Assembly: GCF_030445035.2 (NCBI RefSeq)
Contig: NC_080698.1
Span: 1,743,501-1,807,500 of the forward strand
DNA: 64,000 nucleotides
Origin: Dasypus novemcinctus
Lineage: Eukaryota; Chordata; Mammalia; Cingulata; Dasypodidae
Direction: 5' to 3'
A model generated the notes under the pieces. That model searched no databases and was not told where the DNA came from. It was given only the letters and a program-made list of their open reading frames with translations. Numbering within the stretch: position 1 is the stretch's first letter; each line of letters begins with the position of its first letter. Positions 55,611 to 64,000 of the stretch are shown piece by piece. A program made the translations under genes and the position numbers.

Positions 55611-56289
55611 AATCAAAGCCTCACTGTAAGCTGAGTCTTTCTCAACAACGCCCAGGGTTTATAAGAAGAGTTGAGGGAAGGAAAGTGAGCGCCATGACCC
55701 GGGCGTGACAGCTAGAGAGCGTCAGGCCTACCAGGAAATTTTTGCTTCCTAAAATAGAAGCACTGTAATGAGGACAATTACAGCCTTTTATTATTCGTAA
55801 CTGAAAGCTTATAATTGAATAAACTGGGACTTGAAAACTTCAAATCTAATTTTCAAATAATGGACAAAGATTATGTCTACTGGGACAAACATTACAGATA
55901 AACAATGAGCAGTTTGATCCAAATTGTATGTTTTCTTCTATTTTAAGATTACTTTACTCATTGGAAATTGCAGCTTCATCGACTGCAACAGCTTTGCAAG
56001 CATTAAGGAGATGTGGAACCATTAACTACTCACTGAGGCTGGTGTACAGTAAAAACTTTAAAGCTTGTCCAAAAAGAGGTCTTGCCTTTAGTTCTCAGAG
56101 TGAGAGGCACTTTGAAAGTCATGCCTGATAGGAATGTTTTGTTTGTCTGGTGACCTCGGGTCACTGGATGGTCTAACAATGTAACTTAAGGTAGGGGTTT
56201 GGGGTCACCCCATGTTGTCTGACTTCCTGAGGGGCTAAGGACTGCGGCCAGCCACATGAGCTCCACCGAAGACTCTGGACACCCAAAAC
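55607..56289. other. Unannotated sequence, partly LTR-like
   Basis: 56120-56280 ('ggtgacctcgggtcactgga', 'ggtttggggtcacccc', 'gccagccacatgagctccacc') looks like part of an ancient ERVL-type LTR, but I cannot name it. The rest is unrecognised. Confidence 0.35.
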
Positions 56290-56735
56290 CCATTTCACTA
56301 AGAGTTAAAGGCAGAGTCTTAAAAGACCTACAAAGCCCCACAAGGCCCTGCAAGTGCTGGGCGGACACACACACACCCTTCGCTGCCCTTCACCTCATGG
56401 CATCTCTTCAGTGATATCTACCCTGACCATTCCATATTAAATTGAAATCTGTACCCCAGTCCGCACTCCCCATCTCATTTATCCGACTCCATTATTTTTG
56501 AACACATGTATCACTTTCTTTAGAACATCTAGTATTACTCTATAATTTGCTTGTTTATTATGAGTATTGCTCATCGTTTCTCTCCTCCCACTGAAATGAA
56601 AGTTCCACAAGGGTGAGGACATAATTGTATTATTGTAATTGTATTATGATGTCTTCACTGATGGATCCTAAGAACCTAGAATAGTTCCTGGCACACAGTA
56701 GACACTCGAAAAATATTTCCACATGAATCTACACT
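56290..56735 (+). repeat. LINE L2, 3' end
   Basis: 'agagttaaaggcagagtc', 'cctacaaagccccacaaggcc', 'gaaatgaaagttccacaaggg', 'aatagttcctggcacacagt' and 'agacactcgaaaaatattt' follow L2 3' consensus order in sense. Confidence 0.8.
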
Positions 56736-56763
56736 TTTCCCTGCTAACATAGACATTAACAAA

Positions 56764-56947
56764 TTTTGACCATGTATTGAGTTGCAAAGGGAAAATCAAC
56801 ACATTTCAAAAATCTGATTGAGGGAAACGGACTTGGCCCAGTGGTTAGGGCGTCCTTTTGACCATGTATTGAGTCGCAAAGGGAAAATCAACACATTTCA
56901 AAAATCTGATTGAGGGAAACGGACTTGGCCCAGTGGTTAGGGCGTCC
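56764..56947 (+). repeat. 92-bp tandem duplication across a SINE 5' junction
   Basis: 56764-56855 and 56856-56947 are 92-bp copies differing by one base (GAGTTGC / GAGTCGC). Each contains about 58 bp of flanking DNA plus the first 34 bp of the SINE. Confidence 0.95.
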
Positions 56948-57279
56948 ATCTACCACATGGGAAGTCCTCGGTTCAAACCCCGGGCCTCCCTGACCCGTGT
57001 GGAGCTGGCCCATGCGCAGTGCTGATGCGCGCCAGGAGTGCTGTGCCACGCAGGGGTGTCCCCCGCGTAGGGGAGCCCCATACGCAAGGAGTGCGCCCCG
57101 TAAGGAGAGCTGCCCAGCACAAAAGAAAGTGCAGCCTGCCCAGGAATGGCGCCGCCCACACTTCTCGTGCCGCTGATGACAACAGAAGTGGACAAAGAAA
57201 CAAGACGCAGCAAATAGACACAGAGAACAGACAACCGGGGGAGGGGAGGGGAATTAAATAAATAAATAAATCTTTAAAA
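56914..57279 (+). mobile_element. DAS-type SINE, well preserved
   Basis: 'gggaaacggacttggccc', 'ctcggttcaaaccccgggcc', 'gcgccaggagtgctgtgcc' and an 'ataaataaataaatc' tail. Target duplication about AAAAATCTGATTGA on both sides (downstream copy at about 57281-57294). Confidence 0.94.
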
Positions 57280-57289
57280 AAAAATCTGA

Positions 57290-58555
57290 TTGAAAATAAA
57301 TTCAATAATCTATGAAAGCAATTAAATAAGAGCAAAAAAATAGAGAAAAGAAAATATAAACATAAATGCAAAATGAAAGATGAAATAGAAAACAAAAGAT
57401 AGAACATCAAAATCAAATGCTTATTCTTGAAAAAAAGACGCCCTGCCCTGGCTGTCTTCCATTTGGTCCTCTAGTGCCTCCACCCATCTCCACCCTGCCC
57501 TGTGTCCAGGAGACTGATCTCTGTGGGCTACAGCCAGAGGCCCCCAGCTGGGTTTGGCCAGCGCGGAGGAAGAGAAGGGTGAGACTAGAACAACCTTCCC
57601 CTGTCCCTGCTGCAGGCCGCGGCCGCCCGGGGCCTCGCGTTAGGCCAGCTCCTCTAGAGGGCCCTCTCGGGACGCTCTCCTTACGGGGTCCGGGCGCTGC
57701 TCTCCCCCACCCATGCAGGTGGGCAGATGGCGCCCACACCCAGCCAGCGCGGTTCCTATGCCCTGCCCACAGCTCTGTAGGGATCCTGTCTTCACCTCTC
57801 CTCAATTATCCTGTCTGAGTGTGCCAGCTGCTGTTTCCTGACTGCAACAAGGCCACAAAAATTAAAATACAAAAAATAAATTCAGTTAAAAAAGTCATCT
57901 GGCAGGTCTCATCAAGAAAAAAGAGAAAAGAAATACACACACTCAAAACCACTTTAGGAGAAAAGGAGAAACAGCTGGAAATGGAAGAGGTTTTTTTTTA
58001 AGGTAATACAGTTATATGAAACTACACCAATACATGTGAATATATAGAGGAGATAGATAAATTTCTGTGGTACTATGGATTATCAATATTGGTTTAGGAG
58101 AAAGAAAACAACTGGAAAAGGAAAGGCAGTCAAAGATGGACCCCTAAGCAAGTCAGCTAGGACATAATGGTTATAAAAGACCAGAGAATTTGTTACGTAA
58201 ATTGTTCTACAGCATAGAAAAAGATGCATATCTCCCCAACTCATTTATAAATCTGGCTTAACCCTGGTCTGATACCAGAATTAGTCATTGAAAAGTGATT
58301 GGTTGATTCTACTTAAGAAAATAAATGAAAAAATCCTGATAAGTTCATAGCAGATTGAGTCCAGCAGTAGACTAAAAGAATAACATACCATGGGTTTATT
58401 TCAGGAATGGAAAGATGATTCCACATTAAAGTATCTATTTCTATAATTCAGGACATTAACAGGTTAAGGGAAAAACACCATGTCATCATCTCACTAGATG
58501 CCAAAAACCATTTGATGAAATTCAACACCCGTTCTTAGATTAATTAAATTAAAAA
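57290..58555 (+). repeat. Old L1M fragment, sense, with a GC-rich insert
   Basis: 57290-57435 ('aaatagaaaacaaaagatag', 'caaatgcttattcttgaaa') and 57845-58555 ('gtatctatttctataattc', 'ggaaaaacaccatgtcatc', 'gatgaaattcaacacccg') are decayed ORF2 parts in order. The gap is the separate insert listed next. Confidence 0.65.
57436..57844. other. GC-rich insert in old L1M
   Basis: It starts 'ccctgccctggctgtcttcc' and ends with 'ctcctcaattatcctgtctg', 'gtgtgccagctgctgtttcc'. The ending resembles a dispersed mammalian repeat that I recall but cannot name. Open frames on both strands are due to base composition. Confidence 0.45.
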
Positions 58556-58689
58556 AAAAAAAAAGCATCTCCAAGCAAATCAGGAAAGAAAGGAAACTAA
58601 TTTGATAATTGGAATCTTCCAGAAGTCTGCAGCCAAAAGAAGGGGAGAGGCATAGCTAGAGGGTGGGACTCCAAGAATCAGGGCTTTTG

Positions 58690-59225
58690 TTTTTAAGTTT
58701 TTGGTTAATTTATTAGTAGATAAAACCTTTTATTTGTCAAAATTCAAAAGCTTTTAAAGGGTAACAAGTGAAAATCCTCTCCCCAACCCCTCCTCCAGCC
58801 CCTGGCTGCCTCCTCAGAGACAAACAGTATTACCAGCTTCCCGGGTATCTTCCCAGGCTCGTCTGAGCACGCGCAGGCAGGTTGTGTGCATGTGTGCGTG
58901 TATTATAGACACATATATATATATATTTATTTATTATTATTTTTTTAACTCAAGGAGAACATACTCAGGTTTTTCTCCTCAGCAACATAGTGGTCTACAT
59001 CGGCACCTAAAAAGCTTTGTCATTTTTCTGGCTGAAAACGCATTCAGCTGGATAAACAAATCATAAATTAGCTCAGCTACTGCTCTGCTGAGAGTTCCTG
59101 GCACACGCCAGCCCTGACAACGCTGCAGCTGAGCACTCTCGTGTGGGTGTCACTCTGCAGCCCGTGAGCGCGTTTGCAGGATAAACCCCAGCACCGGGGT
59201 TCCTGGGTCAGAGAGACGCCCTGCG
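58690..59225 (-). repeat. Old L1M fragment, antisense
   Basis: 'ccccaacccctcctccagcc', 'gacaaacagtattaccagc', an AT stretch at 58910-58945 and 'gagaacatactcaggtttttc' match antisense L1M 3' sequence. The last part grades into GC-rich unique DNA. Confidence 0.6.
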
Positions 59226-60530
59226 CAGCTGGGGACAGGGCCGGGGTTCAGGAGGGCGGGGAGCCCCCTGCCCCCTCTGCCCGGGGTCTCGGGCCGCGGG
59301 GTGGGCAGCGTGGGGTCTCTCTCGGGGTGCTCGCGTCCCGGGTCCCCAGGGCTGCGGGCCCTCGGCTCCTGTGCCCTCCTCACGCTGGCCGCCGGGCAGG
59401 AGCCACCACTTGTCCGCGCCCCCGCCAGGGAGAGCCCCCGCCTGCCCAGGCCTTCCAGGACCGTCCTGAGGCTGCCCCCGGCCGCCCCCGAGGCCGAGAG
59501 GCAGGCTCCGGCCCCTTTCCTGAGGTGGGGTGGCCGCCAGGCAGCAGGCGTTAGCGTCTTTATTCAAATTTTTCTGGGAAAAGGAACCCTGATTTGGCAG
59601 TTTGTCCATGAGAACCGGATTTGCTGATTAAACGTTTCCGTAAACTGAGCTAATCTGCAGCCGCCGCGTCTTGAAGAAAACACATTTAAGGCTCGTGTAG
59701 AATGTATGTACACTGGGAGTCGTATCCTTCACGGCTACTTAATCCTAAAGCGAGAAAGCAGATGTTAGCTTAAAACCGTGCAGAGCCTAGTTTCACCAGA
59801 GTCCTAGGCAGAGGACCTTGACGATACCTGGGGGAGGCGGAACAGGTGGGCGCACTGAGGGCTCGGGCGCGGTGCCGGGCTCGCCTGTGAGGGGGTGGGG
59901 AGGGGGGCAGGTGGCCCTCTCAGCACGCTGGTGGGACCAGGAGCCCTGGCTGCACGCCCGCAGGGGCGGTGGAGGAGGGGGGCACGGGCACGGGCACGGG
60001 GGCGCATGCTGTTCCTTGGAAACGGCGCTTGTCTCCCCAGCATGTCTGCTGTTCTTTCCCTTCTTTTTGGGTCTCTAGCCACCTTTTCCTTCTCTATTTC
60101 TCTCTAAGCCCTACATAAATACCTCTTTGGATTTCTTCCAAAATTTTGCTGAAGTTAACTTAAATAGCATGTCTGAAAAATATGCATCGTGAGAAGAAAA
60201 AAATACATATATATACTTTGAATTAAAAATTCTGCTTTAAGGAAAAAGAGCTAAGATGTTTATAGTGAAGATTGCAAAACAAAAATGTCTCAAAGTAGGC
60301 AAATGATTAACTGAATCATAGACTAAATCCATTAAAATAAAATTGTAGAAGTGAAACTGATGCCATGGACAGATATTCATAATCTCCCAAAGGCAAAGGG
60401 AAAGGCGTTTATGAATGAATGCATGTCGTAGGGTTCTGTTACACGTTATTTTTTAAGATTTCACAATTGTCTAGCATAAAAAAGAAGAAAGAAGAGAAGG
60501 AGATAGAGGAGGGAATGGAGGGGAGCTTAC
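59226..60530. other. Unannotated sequence, GC-rich then AT-rich
   Basis: 59.2-60.0 kb is GC-rich with overlapping frames on both strands. 60.1-60.5 kb is AT-rich. No exon, promoter or repeat family could be supported. Confidence 0.4.
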
Positions 60531-61235
60531 ACAGGTGGGGTGCTAGGACGAGGTGAGGAGCTAGGTGGGGAGCTACACACAGGTGGGGAGCTTGGACCAG
60601 GTGAGAAGCTAGACACGGGTGCAGAGCTGGGACCAGCTGAGGAGCTAGGCACAGGTGAGGAGCTAGGCACAGGTGCAGAGCTAGGCACAGGTGGGGAGCT
60701 TGGACCAGGTGAGAAGCTAGACACAGGTGCAGAGCTAGGACCAGCTGAGGAGCTAGGCACAGGTGAGGAGATAGGCACAGGTGAGGAGCTAGGCACAGGT
60801 GCAGAGCTAGGACCAGCTGAGGAGCTAGGCACAGGTGCAGAGCTAGGACCAGCTGAGGAGCGAGGCACAGGTGAGGAGCTAGGCACAGGTGAGGAGCGAG
60901 GCACAGCTGAGGAGCTAGGCACAGGTGAGGAGCGAGGCACAGCTGAGGAGCTAGGCACAGGTGGGGAGCTAGGCACAGCTGAGGAGCTAGGCACAGGTGG
61001 GGAGCTAGGCACAGGTGGGGAGCTAGGCACAGCTGAGGCGCTAGGCACAGGTGAGGAGCTAGGCACAGGTGGGGAGCTAGGCACAGGTGGGGAGCTAGGC
61101 ACAGCTGAGGCGCTAGGCACAGGTGAGGAGCGAGGCACAGCTGAGGAGCTAGGCACAGGTGAAGCGCTAGGCATAGGCGGGGAGCTAGGCACAGGTGGGG
61201 AGCTAGGCACAGCTGAGGCGCTAGGCACGGGCGCT
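60531..61235. repeat. 18-bp minisatellite
   Basis: About 39 copies of an 18-bp unit, GGAGCTAGGCACAGGTGA, with variants AGGACCAGCTGA, GCGCTAGG and GGTGGGGAGCT. Because 18 is a multiple of three, frames stay open for hundreds of codons on both strands as hexapeptide repeats (for example ELGTGE on the + strand). Openness is a by-product of the period and not evidence of a gene. Confidence 0.95.
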
Positions 61236-62034
61236 TTTCCCTGTGAGGCGCAGCTGGCCTGAATGTCACTGGTAGTCCTGAAGGCACGGAGAGCCTGGCA
61301 CACTCGGATGCGGCGCTGGTCTGGAGTCTGGGCCGCGTGCGCGACAGGCACGGCTAAGGGGTGGCCCCCGCTCCCCGCTCCGCTCCCCGCTGCTGCCCTG
61401 GCTGGCGTCTTCCCGCCTCGCACCTGCCTTCCCGCGGAGGCCCAGGTGCCTCTGTCAGGGAGCAGGGCTGGCCGGGGCCGCGCAGCAGGAGACGAGCGGC
61501 GCTGAGCGGGGTGGAAAGCAGCCCGGGACCCTGCAGTCCCCGGGGCGTCGCGAGGTGCCGCGGGCGTCTGGGCGGCCCGCGCTTCGTGGGGCAGGGCTGT
61601 GCGCGCCGGGCGGCGGGCAGCGGCTCCCTGGCCTCCCCCCGCCAGGGCCAGTACACGCGCCCCAGCGGGGACCACCGCCACCTCCCGGGCGTCGCCAGAG
61701 GCCCCGGGGCCAGCCCTGGAGGAGGGAGGGGAGCGGCCCTGAGGCCAGGCCCCTCCTGGGGGGCTGTGGGGCCGAGCCCGCGGAGGGCGGGGGCTGGTGT
61801 TTAGAAAAGGCAGGGGTTGTGGGGCGACGTCGCTCAGGTGACACGACCACACCATGCAGGATGGTCACAGGCACAGGGGGCCGGCGCGCGGGGAGCCAGG
61901 CGCGGCGGGCGCGGGTTCCCTTGGCGATGGGGCAGTTTTGGCTCTGGGTGTGATGATGGCCGCACAGCACGGGACGGTAAGTGCCACACTGAACTGTACC
62001 CTTGAAAGTGTTACGTTGTGCGTGTGCTACCACA
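61236..62034. other. GC-rich, CpG-dense sequence
   Basis: CpG-dense between about 61.3 and 61.75 kb. It could be a CpG island, but no exon or start site can be linked to it. Confidence 0.4.
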
Positions 62035-62046
62035 GTACAACGTTTT

Positions 62047-62472
62047 AGTTTTTGTTTTTTGTTTTTTTAATTTATTTTTTATTTATTTCTCTCCCCTTCC
62101 CCCATCCCCCAATGTCTGCTCCCTGTGTCCATTCGCTGTTGTTCTTCTGTGCTGGCTTGTATTCTTGTCAGTGGCACTGGGAATCTGTTTCTTTTTGTTG
62201 TGTCATCTTGCTGCGTCAGCTCTCCATGTGTGCGGCGCCATTCCTGGGCAGGCTGCACTTTCTTTCGCGTTGGGCGGCTCTCCTTACGGGGCGCACTCCT
62301 TGTGCGTGGGGCTCCCTACGCGGGGGACACCCCTGTGTGGCAGGGCACTCCTTGCGCGCATCAGCACTGCGCATGGCCAGCTCCACACGGGTCAAGGAGG
62401 CCCGGGGCTTGAACCCTGGACCTCCCATGTGGTAGGCAGACGCTCTATCCGTTGGGTCAAATCCACTTCCCA
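62047..62472 (-). mobile_element. DAS-type SINE, antisense
   Basis: Reverse complement of the long-bodied SINE: T-rich tail with 'atttatttctctcccc' at the left, then 'cctgggcaggctgcactttc', 'ggctccctacgcggggga', and the head 'ggcagacgctctatccgttg' at the right. Target duplication GTACAACGTTTT / GTAAAACGTTTT (62035-62046 and 62473-62484; one mismatch). Confidence 0.93.
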
Positions 62473-62484
62473 GTAAAACGTTTT

Positions 62485-63894
62485 GCCAGCAGCGGCAGGG
62501 GCGCCCCAGTCCGGCAGGCTCCCGGCTGTGTGTGTCTCGCTCTGCGGGGTTTTCCTTCCACTGGCTTCACCTCGCCCCGCCTCGGCTCTGGGGGAGATGG
62601 ACATCGTCGTCCTTGTCTTTGTGACTTTGTGGCATCCCGTCGGGCGAAGGCAGTGCCTGGTGACTGGCAGGGAATAAAGAATTCACCTGCACGTTCCTGG
62701 TAAGGCAGGGCAGGATGGGGCGCCTCGAAGTGACTCCTTCAGGCGTATTCAGCCCACCCTGCTGCCTCGGGCCCTGCAGGGGTCCCGCCACGCCAGACCC
62801 CTGGGTTCCCACGCTGCTTCCTTCACGGGGCGTCCGAAGGAGCCCAGGCGGGTGCAGACCTGTGCTGGGTGCAGAGGAGCGGGGAGGAGCTCCCAGGCCC
62901 CGGCTGCAGGGAGCTCAGCGTTTGTCGGGAGATTAAATGACTCTCCAACAGGACAGAAAATATCTAGACAAAACCCCACAGGGGTTTCCAGGAGGGGAAG
63001 TTCTGTCCGGCTGCAGGCAGGACGAAGGGCTTCCTGGAGGCAGCGGCCTGTGAGTAGGGTCCAAGCACAGGGAGGTTTAAGCACTGGGAAAAGGTAGGCA
63101 AGACACTGCAGAAGGCGACAGCCTGACGGGAGCACGGAGGCAGGGGGCTCGGGGTCTCCTTCCAGGGAAGCGCGGATGACAAGACTGGCAAAGGAAGGTG
63201 GGGCCGGGCCGTGGAGTTCAGAAGCGCAGCCAAAGGGGAGCTGGGACCCGCATTTGCTCTTCCCAGAGCCTCAGAAATTTTTGGACAGGAAGGGATAGTA
63301 AGAGTTACTGTTTCTCCATTGTATTTTTGTGCTAAACACAAAATTTCACCTCTTTATCATGTAATTACAGATTGATTACTGGAAACCCAAGGCAATAAAG
63401 AAGTGCTAAGGAGTACTCCCTGAAGGAGTACAGTAATGATTCTGAATTATGCAGTATTTTAGGAAATGGATAAAAATATCTTATTTGCAATTTAAATATT
63501 GTGCATTCCTAGGATTTCTATTTCATGATGGAGTAGTGCCCACCCTTACAACAGGTACACCACACACCGAAGATTTAGAACAGCCTTTCTCCTAAGAAAC
63601 TAACACAAATGAATGAACTCCTCAAATCCCTCTTCAGCACTTGGGGTTTTCATTGCGCCCTTTGAAGGTCAATATGTTGAATCTTTTAATCCCCTGTCCA
63701 AAATAATATTTAAAGAAAAGTAAACCATTCAATTAACCATAATTAGTTACTTACCTCTCTAATAATGAACACAGTTATTTTAATATTTCACTCTTCAGCC
63801 TGTTGTCTCAGCATCAGAGGGACACAGCTTAAAATGCAGATAGGAATAATGAATGTTCAAGTGAGAGAACAAAATAAAACAACTAGAAAAAATT
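62485..63894. other. Unannotated sequence
   Basis: GC-rich to about 63.25 kb, AT-rich after. No recognised gene or confident repeat. Confidence 0.4.
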
Positions 63895-64000
63895 TTTTAG
63901 AAGTTACAGTTTACCACACACCTGTTAGTGCTGAGCAGTGCGCACCTCTTTAATTCTCACCGGAGCACAAGTCAGGAGGATGATTGTCCCTGCTATGTAG
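63895..64000 (-). repeat. MIR SINE fragment, cut by the window end
   Basis: 'accacacacctgttagtgctg' followed by 'cctctttaattctcaccgg' and 'gtcaggaggatgattgtccc' matches antisense MIR ('..ctcatttaatcctcacaa..gaggtaggtactattatcccc'). Confidence 0.6.

Noticed and set aside
60439..61855. Minus-strand frames of 282 and 442 codons through the 18-bp array
   Set aside because: Explained by the period being a multiple of three. Kept only as a low-priority item to test for transcription.
9046..64000. Exons of the next gene expected by synteny with human (ENTPD3)
   Set aside because: I compared the frames with the conserved N-terminal and catalytic motifs of that family and saw no match. The gene may lie beyond the window.

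Overview
This is vertebrate nuclear DNA, almost certainly from an armadillo (nine-banded armadillo, Dasypus novemcinctus, or a close relative). The tRNA-headed DAS-type SINEs that typify armadillo genomes occur repeatedly (about 3.4, 16.5, 18.5, 22.6, 47.2, 56.9 and 62.0 kb). They sit with xenarthran-type LINE-1s, MaLR-like LTRs and older pan-mammalian repeats (L2, MIR, MER5A, L1M).

Only one protein-coding gene can be supported: EIF1B, on the + strand. It has four coding exons (5872-5902, 7545-7708, 8147-8248, 8647-8691), all with GT..AG introns, and encodes a complete 113-residue eIF1-family protein. A CpG island (about 5.1-7.1 kb) covers its promoter, first exon and much of intron 1. The island carries ZNF143-like, E-box and YY1-like motifs. 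The start codon is in poor context, as expected for eIF1 genes that autoregulate. Intron 1 contains a GC-rich 16-bp minisatellite of about 55 copies.

The rest is a gene-poor, repeat-dominated flank. Layout: 0-5 kb, unique sequence with MIR, LTR, SINE and an L1 fragment; 5-9 kb, EIF1B; 9-13.5 kb, unique sequence with no recognised gene; 13.5-23 kb, an old L1 broken by several nested insertions, including a MaLR-like provirus with two LTRs; 23-25.9 kb, L2 remnants and unique sequence; 26-35 kb, an LTR split by a long L1 that is itself split by a younger L1 and an antisense L1 fragment; 35.4-43 kb, a near-complete L1 inside an ancient antisense L1M; 43-53 kb, MIR, L1M, MER5A, SINE and LTR pieces; 53.1-54.6 kb, a 20/23-bp minisatellite; 55-60 kb, LTR, L2, SINE and L1M remnants; 60.5-61.2 kb, an 18-bp minisatellite; 61-64 kb, GC-rich sequence, a SINE and a terminal MIR.

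I see no new multi-gene system. The items most worth checking are the EIF1B intron-1 array (higher-order structure, splice-acceptor-like units), the G-rich array at 53 kb whose unit joins the two pentamers of immunoglobulin switch DNA, the architecture of the L1s (repeated 5' UTR units, about 2.8-kb 3' UTR), and recurrent short L1 3'-UTR elements. Repeat family names come from recall of consensus features, not from a database search.
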